In this document: positions 1-12,409 of the stretch, one piece after another
Position numbering within the stretch: position 1 is the first letter of the stretch
How the letters are laid out: each line of letters opens with the position of its first letter
Source: Prostheceraeus crozeri
Taxonomy: Eukaryota; Platyhelminthes; Polycladida; Euryleptidae
Direction of reading: 5' to 3'
Assembly (NCBI GenBank): GCA_907163375.1
Contig: CAJQUW010008624.1
Location: 1 to 64,000, forward strand
Length of the DNA stretch: 64,000 nt
Translations under genes and position numbers: made by a program
The notes under the pieces: generated by a model
Database searches by the model: none
What the model saw: the letters and a program-made list of their open reading frames with translations, nothing else
Told to the model about the DNA's origin: nothing

Positions 1-1547
1 TAAAATAGAAGGCAAAACTGTACTTCAGTTAAATGAAATATATAAACACAATATTAGCCGCTAGCACATTTGTGCATTCACATGTGGGCTGTTTAGTTGT
101 AAAATAATGAATACGATGAAACAGCAAGCGGAGGGGGGAGGTGTGGAATAAGACGGAAAACAAGAGAGTGATCCTTCCAATAATTACAACTGTTTCTTTC
201 TCCCGGTAAATTCTGAGCTACCTTAACTTTCCGTCGGAAACTTGAGAGCAGGGGGGAAAAGTAAGACGAGCTACAGCTGGACATTTACAAAGAATGAGCC
301 CAGGTAACCAAATTCGTGCATCTGAGTAAGTCATAATTATTTAGAAGTCTTTGGCCTCCACTGAAATCCTTATTGCCTGGATTAGACAAAACCGAAACGG
401 GATAATATTACGTAAATTCAGACTCAACGAAGAGTTCAAGTTTCCATCCATTACCGAGCCAATGGATACGGGACTCTTGACTTCGCTAGGAGGAGACGGA
501 TGTATGCTAGTAGGATCAACAATGAGGGAGTGAATCAGATACAGCTACTTATCATTCAGTGCTGCCAAACTCGAAGAACTGAAAGATACGACGATCGCGA
601 TGCTGAATGTCGTCCACTATTCGCCTGATAACCCACATCCATGCACTCATCGATATTGCAAGAAATCAATCATAAAAGGATAGAAGCCTTCACCGCGGTT
701 GTGCATACCTTCTTTCTTTTGTTTTTTAAGCTGTTTTCATTGTTCTTAGCAAGTTTTGGATCCACTCTCAAATTTTCTTTCTTCTTCTCCTGGACTTCAT
801 CCTTGTTTCGGCGTCGGATCACTGCCGATTTTTTGATATCCTCTCTTCCTCCACATCATTTTGAAAGAGATACGACCTCGTGTGTCTGTTATAGGGGCAG
901 GAAGTGGTGAGGTATGCCGGAAGGTAGAAATCCAGCAGATCAATTTGATGTGACGTCACAAGAAGCGGGCGATGAGTATTCAATGGGACTAGTGGCGCGA
1001 TGATCATAAGGAATTCATCACGTCATACTACACAGGTGGTAGATAGCCACAGTAGGAGATAAAAACATATGTTTCATAGCTGCCTGACCATTAATTTCAA
1101 GATTATGTAAGGTTCTCACTAACACAGCAACTCGTCGGTCACAATGAGAAAATGAAAATCTACAAGCGTTCTCAACAAAAGAACCATCTGCTTTTAATTA
1201 AATTCTGATCTCAGACATATCTACCCACCGTACCAATTCTAGGTTCTAAATCATGTCATGTATTTTATTGAAGTGAATCACCTTTAGCAAATTTTTCCAA
1301 CATGAGAATGTTTGTGCGTGTCGTGTAGGACTAGGAAATGTAACTGTGCGTAATCCGGAATGCTGGTTTAAATAAAACTCTACAATAACAAAATCTATTC
1401 GATAAGAGTAATTTCAAAACCTACTGTGTAGACAATGTCAGAATTTCTTAATTATTGATAGTTCGCTGCAATGAGATAAATTCAATCATATTAACGTGAC
1501 ATTAGACAGACAAAATCAATCAATACGGTATGTGAAAGCCGCGTGAA
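1..1547. other. No recognisable gene
   Basis: Both strands were read for transposon proteins, tRNA-like boxes and inverted repeats. Only short open frames with no recognisable motif were found, on both strands between about 93 and 1007. It is AT-rich non-coding DNA as far as can be seen. Confidence 0.5.
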
Positions 1548-2336
1548 AGGGAAACTTGCTTTTCTTTTTTAATTTACTTTTCAATCTTTTTTGAAAAATT
1601 TTCACACAAAAAAATCGATGTGGTTGAATGAATACTGACGTCGTTTTTTTCAAGTAGATGTGTCAGCAAGTCGTCTTACATGCAAGTAACAAAACAAAAT
1701 TTAGTTTTGGCTGTCTATCTTTGATTTTTGGAGCCTCAACAATGCTTATCTCATACTCCGTGTTACCTGTATTTTAAAATGTTGATCAATTTCTGAGTTA
1801 CATCTATTACAGTTATGCAAATGTTCATTAATTGCTGTCGGATTCTATTTATGTTCATCAATTCGCTGCTGAAGTCGACCTCTAGTTTTGCCTACTTGGA
1901 CCTACTTAGTTTTGGCTTTTAGTATTGGCTACTTGGATCGCCCAAGCATGAAATTCATAAACAAACACACGACTTCATCAGTGGAATTGACTTACTTTTA
2001 AGTGAGAAATACGATTTTACTTTCCACTGTTTAAGACATGGATTTGTAGTTTAGTAGGAGCACCTCGTAGGTAGGTTTACGATATATAGAGGTTTCGAAA
2101 CCAGGATCAGTTTTTATGAAAACATCAAGGAAAGCAATCTAGCTGTTACCAATTTCGGTTGTGAATTTTAGATTAGGGTGTTCTGTTGCTTATTTAAAAA
2201 CTATGAAGATCATTAATTATAGTTATTGAATCAAATACACACATACAGTCATCTACGTAACGGGATAGTACAAAGGAGAATGGGATTCGTTCATCCATGT
2301 TTGTTACAGAGTTGCCATGAATAAATTAGCCAAAAT
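1548..2336 (-). pseudogene. Penelope-like element fragment (RT palm plus GIY-YIG), inverted copy
   Basis: PLEs code for one protein: a telomerase-related reverse transcriptase followed by a GIY-YIG endonuclease. Read on the minus strand from about 2336, the fragment shows ILANLFMAT (end of RT motif B), then RYVDDC (the catalytic YVDD of motif C, about 2248-2259), then FLDVFI and SIYRKPTY of the thumb. Near 2023 the thumb is joined directly to the linker and to GIY-YIG sequence (VGKTRGRLQQRIDEH, NCNRCNSEIDQHF), so several hundred bases are missing in between. Several frameshifts and stops are present, so it is dead. The distal part, 1548-2023, is an inverted copy of 2734-3208. The N-terminus and the first RT motifs are absent. 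Family assignment is confident; the clade is not. Confidence 0.8.
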
Positions 2337-3208
2337 CGTAAACCTACCTACAAGGGACTCCTATTAAACTACAAATCCATCTGTCCTAAACAGTGAAAAG
2401 TAAGTCTTACAACAGGTATGTTACATCGAGCTTCTATAGTGTCCAGTTGTTGGAGAGCTTTTCATAATGAAATCAATAAGATCAACGACGTATTTGAAAG
2501 TAATGGCTATCCGAAATGTGTGATAGAATATATTGTGCATTCTTTATTGAATTAAAAAAAGTCGAGATTTAAACATGCAAGCAGTCGAAGATAAGAGTAA
2601 TGATAGTGGTAATGGTAATGGAATAATCTACACTGTCATACCGTACATAGAAGTAATATCTGAAAAATCAAAATAGTTGAAAAGAATACGTAAAAAATAT
2701 ATCGTAGACGCAAAAGTGACTTTTAGCACAAGCAAAGTAAAATCGTATTTCTCACTTAAAAGTAAGTCAATTCCACTGATGAAGTCGTGTGTTGTTTATG
2801 AATTTTCATGCTTGGGCGATCCAAGTAGCCAATACTAAAAGCCAAAACTAAGTAGGTCCAAGTAGGCAAAACTAGAGGTCGACTTCAGCAGCGAATTGAT
2901 GAACATAAATAGAATCCGACAGCAATTAATGAACATTTGCATAACTGTAATAGATGTAACTCAGAAATTGATCAACATTTTAAAATACAGGTAACACGGA
3001 GTATTATATAAGAATTGTAGAGGATCCAAAAATCAAAGATAGACAGCCAAAACTAAATTTTGTTTTGTTACTTGCATGTAAGACGACTTGCTGACACATC
3101 TACTTGAAAAAAACGACGTCAGTATTCATTCAACCACATCGATTTTTTTGTGTGAAAATTTTTAAAAATGATTGAAAAGTAAATTAAAAAAGAAAAGCAA
3201 GTTTCCCT
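2337..3208 (+). pseudogene. Penelope-like element fragment (RT thumb plus GIY-YIG), plus-strand copy
   Basis: This copy starts abruptly at RKPTYKGLLLNYKSICPK, inside the RT thumb. It continues through INDVFESNGYPKCVIEY, VIPYIEVISEKSK and KVTFSTSKVKSYFSLKSKS to SCVVYEFSCLGDPS, the usual PLE linker before the endonuclease. A frameshift follows, then the GIY-YIG core VGKTRGRLQQRIDEH and the cysteine/histidine motif HLHNCNRCNSEIDQH (about 2852-3000). About 200 bp of presumed 3' UTR follow to 3208. Unlike the minus-strand neighbour it keeps the thumb-to-endonuclease segment but lacks the catalytic palm. Stops interrupt the frame (for example after DEHK). It meets the other copy head to head at about 2336/2337. 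Confidence 0.8.
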
Positions 3209-6200
3209 GCGATTCGTCCTTACAACGGAGAATACAGCGGATTGGAGAGTATGAAAATACATCTCATGAGAAGAATTCATCAGGAGCGTTTAAGCGCATT
3301 TTCATGTAACACTTATCTCAGAAATCCAATAGCCAACGATAATAATGTAGAAACTCAATCAAATTCTCACAAATTATCTAAAGTGACTTGGTAAAAAAGA
3401 CTGAAGTGCGATTAGTTTCTTAATAAACTTTTAGAGCTGGTAAAATTCTTATGCATTCAAATATACATCATGGCATCACACAAGTCACATGCGACGATAG
3501 AGTCATGCGACCTATTATCAAATTTACGGAATTTCATTTGTATAGTTAATTACATAGCTGTTACGTCTCGGTTACGATCTTTCATTTGACCGAATATTAT
3601 TGCTGTTCTGCTATAATTTCTGCAGAAATTGGACCGGATACACAGTCGAACAGAGCACGAATACCACAGATGATGACAGCAGATGAAATTACAACATATG
3701 ATGATGTAATGTCTTGTTAGCCGTCTTAGCTTTGTCTTCCAATCACTAATTACTGTTTAGTATTGTCTCAGCGTATGCATTTGTGAATATAATAGCGAAT
3801 TCAGCAATTACTTCAGGATAACTGTAAAACGTGCCAACTTGATATGAGAAGCAGTCACTTAAGGCAATGAATTTGCTTCCTGCTGCTAGGAACCGCGAAT
3901 TCTGCATACAATGCACCCAATTTCCGTGCTTCTCTGCCGGCTGCAACATATGCAAAGTATTTATACTGAGCTCTACCAGGGTAAAGATATCCTAAATCAT
4001 TCCTAGTCCATTGTTTTAGTCACAGCACATGCTTGAAACGCAACCAAGTTACTCAAATTCAAGTCTTCTCAATGCAGTGCATCTATATTTTCCGAAAGAA
4101 GATTCAGGTCCGAGTATGAGGAGGACAATATATATGATATGAACTCGGGAAGGAAAAAAATATAGATTTCCGAGGCTGCGAAGAATGCGCTGAAGTGATT
4201 AAATAAAAAACTCTGAAATGTTCAGCACTTGCCCTCAAAATTCCATGTTAATGTTACATAGCTTGCGACATTTGTTTAAACATTTCTAATGCCTAACATA
4301 ACACAAACACAATACACACTATGTTTAGTTTGACTCATACTAAGTCGGAAGTGGGAAGCGGGAGTCTTCAAACAAAAGCCAATCCATCCAATCACTTAGG
4401 ATTTTAGTTCGCCGGTCGCAATGATTTTGATGGAATGTAGATCTATCGAAAAGCTTCCACTACAGATCTTCACTGATTGGCCAATACTAAAAAAGCTTTC
4501 TCCCTTAACCATTAAATGCACTTGTGATAGACATCTACTTAAAGTCGATTCAACCAAAAGCTCAACTATTGGGAACTAGACAAAACTGCGAGTACAAACA
4601 TATTGTACCTCCTAGGCTATTATGGAATTTCTTTTTTCTTTAATTCAAATGCATTTGTGAAGCAAATGTCGAATTAGCAGGCAGCTAATGCAATCACATT
4701 CTCTTCATTATGACCATTTCATTATGTCTTATAATAATGATCATTCGGGTAATTCAAAAGCATTCTGATCGTATGCTGATATAGTATGCTTATACAATGA
4801 CGAACTATAAAACTATTATGACTATTTTCAACCTATTGGTATAAGAATCAACCAGATATTTTACCTAAATTACATTAGAAACAAATTCAATTTTTCATAG
4901 CAGCTGGTTTCAATTAATTTCATCAAAATTCATTGTGCTAAACACCAAGTCAAGTCTCTAGTCACTGAGCCACGCAGATACAAGACTTTTCAAACTCATT
5001 TTCAGTCATAGCAATATAAAATATTACACTTTTTCACTTGCCAATGCGTTGATATATCATATCGCCTGTTTACAGAAAGACAAGAAGCTCAAGATTATTC
5101 ATTAATTTTTTTAAAATTTCAATGCTACTTTTGTACGATTCATTGCTTTTAGCCAGGACTACGGAGCCCGTGTAACTTAAAGTTAAGTCCGAGTCTGGAA
5201 ATTAGTTTCCAATAGAACCGGAGTCTTATACATGCAGAGGGTGCAACTTCATATAAATGAAAAATCGCCTCTGGCTTTCCGTGGAATAAAAAGCTTTCAG
5301 CCACAAAATCGCTTAAGCGATTATTCAAAAACTTCATGGTTTATTTCTATTAAATTACTCAAAACGTAAGAACACTGTAGCTCCAAAAGGCTTTCAAACT
5401 CAATTGTCATAGACTTGGATAATTGATGTGAAAATATATTGTTCAACTTAATAGCATGCGTAGTATTGAGAAACATAACGTGGGATGACATTATCCTCAG
5501 TATTGAATTAAAGCTGCGGAGAAATTGGTCTGCCATTTCTTTGCACTAGTGATGTGTTGTCTTATGTAATATTTCATATACATGTACCATTGGACTTATA
5601 ATAAGAAATAGATGTGACTTTACTTAGGCCTTAAATTGTCTTATATAGTGGATATACTGTAGTAGTTGACATTATCATGATAATTTATGCTATCATAATT
5701 TTGTTTTAAATGGAGTGAGTATCTGTATATTACACTCTTGTACATGAATAAGCAAGCATAACTTGCGAATTTCGGTGAAAGTCTTGACAACAAGAATTCG
5801 ATGAGAAAATAGGACTTAGCAAAAATCTAAAAGTTTTGCCGATTTCGAACTCGGCTGAAAATGGCTGTCTCGGTAGCCCTGCTTCAAGCAATCTTTCAGT
5901 CGAGCTTAAACATGAATGTGATTTGTAATTACCATGCTGCAAGAACCGTGCAAGGATATCAATGACACCTACAGCAGCAGGTTGATTACTCGTAAATAGG
6001 GCTACAGCTAGACTTACATTTCAGAATTTATGAGCCCTGAAATTCATTTAAGTGATGAACAAATTCTTAAGTTTTCCAAGTCGTCTACATTGGAATATAA
6101 TTTATGAGCTTACCGGCTGTGAATGACAGGAAGCAATGTAACTGTTGCATATTTCAAGCGATGAAAAGTTCCCAAGTTATAGTTCAGCTTTTCTTTGTAG

Positions 6201-7073
6201 GATTTTGGGCAATGCGTTAAGAAATCAATTCTTATGGAATTTAATCCTTGAATCTCTGAATAGATACAATTATGCTGGGGGTAGCGTTGACCCATTCGTT
6301 GCTTCTGTTTACACTGAATTAGTGACTGAAGTTAGAGTCAATTACTGCTGACCATTGAATAGCGTCAAATTTAATGTATCCGTTCATCATCTACTACAAT
6401 TTGCAACTTGCGAGTTCTCTATCGACTATAAATGAATCGTGTGAATGAACTGAGTGAACAATCATAGGCTGTGAAACTTTAATGGATGAGTGACTGCTTT
6501 CCCATCGGGTTATTGGTCAGAGATGGAACCCGATCCAGCTCTTCAGGACTCAACGATCTGGTGGCCGGCAGCCTTCAGACCAGTCCGGAACAACGGAGAC
6601 CGGGTTTGGTAACTGGCAGAATGGTATAGACCCAACTCTAGACTTCCTTCGCATCAATTTAATGTAAGGTTGCATCTTACTTCAGGCCATTCTCAGGCTA
6701 ATATAATACACGAATCTGGTTACTTTAAGTTAAGGCTGCAAGCCGATGTCAGGAACCTGTATTGAGGATCTCCGTAGTGATAGAAAGGCATCAGCACGAT
6801 ATTGTCTCATAAATCAACTTCAGCGCTATGGGATGAGAAATTCAAACTCTAGAAGTTTGTATAACAGAGGTGATGCATCACGTGAACTACCAGCATAACT
6901 CACGGTTTATCGAACTTTCTCGGTAGTTGCGTTCGATATGCGGTCGTCTTTATGAAATCTTTGTTGTAATTGATATTCTACAAATTATCACCGATTGTCT
7001 GTCACCATGTTCGTATTTGATTTACAACCATTAGTCGCGCATTTCGGAGTCATCTACGAACAAAAGCCTACAT
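3209..7073. other. No recognisable gene
   Basis: This stretch of almost 4 kb has only short open frames with no motif I recognise. The 106-bp region at 6510-6615 is locally GC-richer than its surroundings but I could not assign it. No tRNA-like boxes or paired terminal repeats were seen. Confidence 0.45.
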
Positions 7074-9449
7074 CAGGGTATAACGGTTTCGGATTTTCAT
7101 TTTCCCTGACTTTTCCAGGTTTTTCAGGTAACTCAAAAAAAATTCCAGGTCGCCTTTTGGGTTTGATCGAGTCTCAATTCAAGGTAGTTTCCATGTTATG
7201 ATGCCTAGATATATTCATTTCATTGCGATTGATGGAAAGAAATCAGTATGGAAACAGATAATAGGCATGTAGTTCTCCTAGTTATGCACGGTACATGAAA
7301 AGATAGAACGTAAAATAAAATAATGTTTAACACAGTAGGTCGTATATTGATAACAATCATCATGATTGTGTGATACAAAACCGGTCATTAAAAACAACCC
7401 GTAAAAATGATTTAAACTGAATAACCAAGTAGTACTGACTAGTAAAAATTACAGACCTTTTGGTATGCAGCTCTGGGAAGGAGAAAACAAGATGGCAAAA
7501 AAGACTACCCTGTTAACTAAGTATAAAAATGCAAGAACGGATATTACACTGCACAAGAGTCAATTTGTTACTCTCATATTAGCCTCTGTGATAAAAATTG
7601 ATTAAGGTACGGTATTCAACATTTAAGTTTGTCAATTGTCGTCCAATGTTCAAGAGGATTTGAAAAATGATATCCTGTGATTATTGACACATTATGTGTG
7701 TGTAGGTGTGTGTGATTTTAACCACTGGTTTTAGTTGGCAAAAAATCGACCCTGTGTGTAAACCAACCTGATTAAAACAAAATGAGCAAAAATAATTGCG
7801 CCAAGACATGTCAGAGTGATTACTTTTTCAATGCGTTTATATCTTCATCGATTTGGTCAATTTCAAGCAAAAGTTTCTTTGATTTCTATCATCTTCCGTT
7901 TTCGTTCATGGTTTTCTTTCGAACATGATGCAGAATTTTTCGCTTCGTCCTTTCTCGCTTCTCGATAGAGAGTAGCCGCGTTTCTGGCTGACAGGATCAT
8001 CCTCTTTGTGACCTCAAACTTTCGCGCATCTCCACCGTAAATTGCTCTTGTATGATCTTAGATGATCCGTCGAGTCGATCAGAACTTTCATTGAACGATC
8101 GAAGAAGGGTCACTTTCCGTTCTTTTGTTGTCACTGTTTCGTACTGACTCTTCACTTGATCAGCATCAAGTCCCGAAATCCATTTGCTAGCAACCAACTC
8201 ATTCAGTGCATGATCCAAAAGAACGAATTTCCGCACACTTTCCGAGGCCATGATCAATGGATCCAGACATGCAGAACCTTGCACTAGAAGACACTTCAAC
8301 GGGCACCTTTTCTGCAAAGATTCCCTTGAGAAATTCCCTGGAAACCTTCAAGAAATCGATTATTTGCTTGTCAGAGATGCGCGAGCCACACGCTCGAATC
8401 GCGGATTATCCAAGCAATCCGCAGCAAATCCAATGTCAATGTCCTTCAAGCCCTGAAGCGATCTTGAGTCATCGGAATACTCAATTTCTGAACTGTGGAT
8501 CGAGTGTTCATGACACTAGGCTTCACGAAACGCTTCAAGAGAGTATCTATGACAATTTCAAAAGCTTCAAACAAGAACGGTACCATCGGCTTGTCTGCTT
8601 GGAATCTGACAAGAAAAATTTCCAAGTCTTTGGCGACCGCAACAAAGATGCACAATCTTGCCTTCAGTAGAGGATCTTTCAACATTTCCTTCATCGCTTT
8701 GTACGAGTAAAATCAGCTTCCTTCCTGAATTTCGTGACATTTTCGACGTAAGCCTCCAGATTTGGGATTTCCTCGATAACTTTTTCAGCGACAGCTACAT
8801 TTTCAGTTCAACGAGTGGCACAATATTTTGGCGGAACTTTAGGACTTTTTGTCACCGAATAGTGCAGGTAATCTGCCCGTCGTGACGGAAGATTTTTGAA
8901 AGCTTCCCAGCACTACGTAAGAACTTCATGATGTTGATACTTTTGTCTCCAGTGCGTAAAGCTCCATCAACAATGTGCAGAGAACAAGTTCTCATCTCAA
9001 GGAAATCAGTTTCGTGCTCTCGACCCTCTTTCATCAAGCGAACTGTCGCTTGATTAACATTTGGTCCATCCATGGCAATCTGCAACAGTTTTGAGGTGTC
9101 AAGGCGTTTCAATGACTCATTCAGGGCTTTGAACATCTGGGATGACGAGACATGTCCAAGAAACTGAGAAGTGAGATATCTTGTCATCACTCGATCATCT
9201 AGCCAAAGACGCACATGGACATCCATCCGCCCCTTGTGGGAAACTGGCTCTGATTCATTATTCTGGTTCAAAGCTGACAATTTCATTGACAAAAATCCAC
9301 CAAGAAGAAAAAAGTCAGCTTTATTCCACGCCTACAATCAAACCTGGAAATTTCCAGGTCGAAATGCAAATTTCCCTGACTTTTCCAGTCAAACTATTTT
9401 CCCCTGACTTTTCCAGGTTTTTCTGGTTTTCCAGTCGTTATACACCCTG
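7074..9449. mobile_element. hAT-type DNA transposon, decayed, with 5-bp target duplication
   Basis: The left end begins CAGGGTATAACG and the right end finishes CGTTATACACCCTG, an imperfect terminal inverted repeat opening with the CAGGG typical of many hAT elements. TACAT directly flanks both ends (7069-7073 and 9450-9454). A 5-bp duplication is shorter than the usual 8 bp of hAT, but 5-bp-duplicating hAT groups are known. Subterminal CCTGACTTTTCCAGG-like words recur at both ends (about 7106-7150 and 9340-9435), as expected for transposase binding sites. Transposase remnants fill 7997-9292 on the minus strand. Length is 2376 bp. Confidence 0.75.
7997..9292 (-). pseudogene. hAT-like transposase remnant
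   Basis: Three blocks lie in order on the minus strand. 9292-8852 contains MDGPNVNQATVRLM and, about 30 residues on, CSLHIVDGALRTG, followed by MKFLRSAGKLSKIF. This is the pattern of a widespread family of hAT-related transposases in invertebrates, with a conserved DGPNVN and a C-x-L-H motif. 8694-8446 and 8317-7997 are further downstream parts (PLLKARLCIFVAVAKDLEIF; SACLDPLIMASESV). Stops and frameshifts separate the blocks, and the C-terminal ERGFS dimerisation motif is not seen, so the protein cannot be functional. It lies entirely inside the 7074-9449 terminal repeats. It belongs to the same broad family as the protein at 54186-55900. Confidence 0.65.
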
Positions 9450-9549
9450 TACATCTATAATATACTCTGAAATACAATACTCTGTACAAAAAAGTAAAGA
9501 TGATGTTCAACCGCATGTTATGACCATTGAAGTATGCTGAAAATTAATA

Positions 9550-10350
9550 TCTTCAAAAATAGCAACTGTAAAACATCAAAAGAACCAAACTAAAATCAAG
9601 GCCGGTCCGGACTGGTTTCCGGTTTCGGAATTGTTGGGAAGGTCGGAGGTGAGAATACTTCTGTCTGAAAGCACCTCCTGCCAAGTTCCTTCTCTCTTTT
9701 CGAGTAGACTTGACAATATGGTGAAAGGATCGCAAGTCCTTCCCACAATCAACATTGCTACGTACGGAGATGACAAGGCTGTTCTAAATTAAGTATGAAG
9801 ACTGCATAAACAGAAACATTTCGGAAAATTCTATCAAAGAGAAGGTGTTGACATGCAAATTGACTAGGCGAGTTCCGCAATGGATCAATGGGTGCTCATC
9901 CGGTATTAGTGTCAGCGCATCTATCCTCTTCACAATCACAGTGGAGCTACTTTTCCAACATCTTTGATACTTAGTCAATCATCAAATATGCGGATGAGGT
10001 CACTATGAGTACACTCCAGGTACACGCCTTCAGGGAATCTTCAAGTCAAATGGGATGGTATAGTCCACTTGATTGAATTTTATCATTTCTACATTGAGCT
10101 ACGTGATAAATGTGAGGTTGTTGAATTCATGACCAGCAAGTGTCTCAGAAACTTACCTTAGCCTTGGAGGATCCCATCGAGTCACTCGTCTTTCTACTTG
10201 TTTGGAGGGTTGGGGAAGTTGATAATTGAAGGCATCATACTTTCTTTAAAAAAGTCAGAATTTATAGATTACAAATAAGTATTTTTTCACACTTAGGGAC
10301 ATTGATAAATGTATCATATCTCACGATTTATGACCACCACCGATGAGTAG
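9550..10350 (+). pseudogene. Possible LINE reverse transcriptase remnant
   Basis: Conceptual translation across frames gives SASILFTITVELL and, soon after, IIKYADEVTM. These resemble the end of RT motif B and the catalytic (F/Y)ADD motif C of LINEs, with the second Asp replaced by Glu. Downstream, weakly LINE-like text (EFMTSKCLRNLP) continues to about 10150. No single frame is open for more than 66 codons. There is no clear 3' tail. The assignment rests mainly on the spacing of the two motifs, so confidence is low to moderate. Confidence 0.4.
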
Positions 10351-10466
10351 CACCTCCATAAACTGCATTGGTTTCGGATGCGGTATTAAGTGATAACAGG
10401 TGAATGCAACATCCTCTCCACGTGCATGCGTTAAGCCAGTGTCTTCCTGGCCAATTCACACTATCA

Positions 10467-10570
10467 ACGGATGGTCCGCCGGCCTTGTGGTTAGAAGGCA
10501 AGTTTACGTGTCCTCAGGCTCCAACGTCGCTGGTTCGAACCTGCCCACGACTGATGCGGCCATACTCTAC
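10467..10570 (+). repeat. tRNA-derived SINE head
   Basis: GGCCTTGTGGTTAGAAGGC (about 10481-10499) matches an A box and TGGTTCGAACCTGCC (about 10531-10545) matches a B box of RNA polymerase III promoters, at tRNA-like spacing. The flanking bases do not make a full tRNA cloverleaf, so a SINE head or tRNA relic is more likely than a functional tRNA gene. No tail repeat was identified. Confidence 0.6.
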
Positions 10571-10599
10571 GGTGGTTGCATGCATACAGGCCTATGTTG

Positions 10600-12300
10600 A
10601 ATTCTGATAAAAATCAAAAACCTTTAAATATATTTCATTTGGTAAATCTAAGGCTCTCTACAATTAGGAAAACAGTTTCAGTGATGTCACGGAAGATCTC
10701 AGCATGTAAACAAGTACACATCGAGATCGATGTTTCTGATTCATCAGTAAGATATCAGCAAAAAATATCGCAAGTGGATCGAGATTTAGGAAATGAAACA
10801 TGAATATCCAAGAAAATTGGGCACTCTCAAAACACTGGTGGGAAAATGTGATGACCGATGTGGACACATGAAATTAAATTACAAAAATTATATGCATACT
10901 TCACAGTAGAAGTTCAACACTTTTTGCATTTCATTACATAAGAAAATACGCACATATTAAAACTTCAATTATGAACGACACCAACAATAAAAGTGCAATT
11001 AGATTCATAATTGAAAACAATACAAATACATGACATTATCGAAATCCTTAACCAATTTTCTTAGGCGGTCTATCCCACGTTTTTAAAAGATGCTGATATT
11101 CATGCACACACGGTACATACCGGTAAAAAGGGGAACACACATGTTTCGGTCATCCGAGGACACAAGGATGAAAAATGTGTTCAGCATCAGTGGTCGGACC
11201 AGCTAAGCCGCGAAAATTTACGCAGGGGCCGATATACGCAATGCCATAAATAAATAGTATAGTACGAGTGTACGAGAGTCGAAGTGAGGCACGAATTTGG
11301 CAATAGGTGGCCTGGATAAATTTAGGTCAGAACAATTAAGAAGTTTCCAACAGTCAGTTAAAGTACTCTTTTGTTCATAATCAATAGAGCCTAGTAGTTC
11401 TGCTTTTCAATTACAGCAGCAGCTACAAGTTTTGAAGTTCACTATGATGTGATCGGTCATAATAGTTGGTTTTGTATTGTCTTACTGGTGCCATCAAATG
11501 AGTACATGGAAATAAATCTTAATTGCAGAAATGGTTTGCATTTTATCATAATAGCTTTTGAGATGCAGTACATATAGCCTCAACAAAACACCGGTAAAAC
11601 AAATCGTCCGAAACCAAAACAAGACGTAGCTTCACAATGGTGATCACAAAAACACTTGAGAAGAAGACAATGTTCGAAGTTGTTCAGACTAAATACGCTA
11701 TAAAAAATCACAAAACGTCCGATAAATTTTCAAATATAAAAAAACTCGTAGATAAAAAAGCATGAACCAGAATTCAAGATCCAAAATTCAAAAATCGCTG
11801 ATTGTGTATATACGATTAGCCTAAATAATTACGATAGAGATATAAGCAACGATTACAAATATCAAGACGTAGGTCAATTAACAAAACACTTACACTGGTG
11901 ATAACTAATCGATGGACAAATTTATAGTAAACTATAACAAGTACATCAATGAAAACAGAAGACAAAAACCGACATCTGACAAAACATGCATGCTGTCAAA
12001 ATTCAATAAATGCACTTCAGATCTTAATAAACATATTGAGCCAGCCGAAGTAGCTTACCTATCAAAAAGAGGTAAGAAAGAAAAGCTAGGAGAAAGTACA
12101 TTCACTAAGAAATTGTCGAATTAAACTTAAACATGTCACTCCTTATTGTGTGATCTTCAATGTTACATATTCGAATAAAAAAGGGGTCATAAACTAGTAT
12201 CTAAAAATCGAGGTTACTAGGACGAAGAGATTACGAAGACGCAGGTGAGTGTATAATGATTAAGTCGATGTAATTTGCACAACCTAGTAGAGAATTCAGT
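10600..12300. other. No recognisable gene
   Basis: Mostly AT-rich sequence. The only structured item is a hairpin followed by GAAAC on the minus strand near 11110-11165 (see findings), which resembles a PLE-type end. The 70-codon frame at 11912-12124 is lysine-rich and unrecognised. Confidence 0.45.
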
Positions 12301-12409
12301 CCTTTCTAAATGTCATCTTGTGAATCATCTTCCTTCCTTTTCTTGCCTGCTTTTCAATAATTCATTTCTTTCGATTTAAATGTTCTTCCTAAGCTGCTGC
12401 TGCTTCTCT

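Larger units (their letters stand above)
1548..3208. repeat. Large inverted repeat made by the two PLE copies
   Basis: The arms are 1548-2023 and 2734-3208, about 475 bp each, differing only by scattered substitutions and small indels. Matching sequence runs from the outer end (AGGGAAACTTGCTTTTC and its complement) to the inner end (CGATTTTACTTT and its complement). A second, shorter inverted match lies inside: 2023-2083 against 2330-2400. Between these the copies differ because one has lost the region 2400-2734 and the other has lost the palm. Confidence 0.9.

Noticed and set aside
641-910. 89-codon plus-strand frame
   Set aside because: No motif, composition unlike coding DNA, and an overlapping antisense frame of similar size; treated as chance.
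10467-10570. Functional tRNA gene
   Set aside because: A and B boxes are present but acceptor and anticodon stems do not pair.
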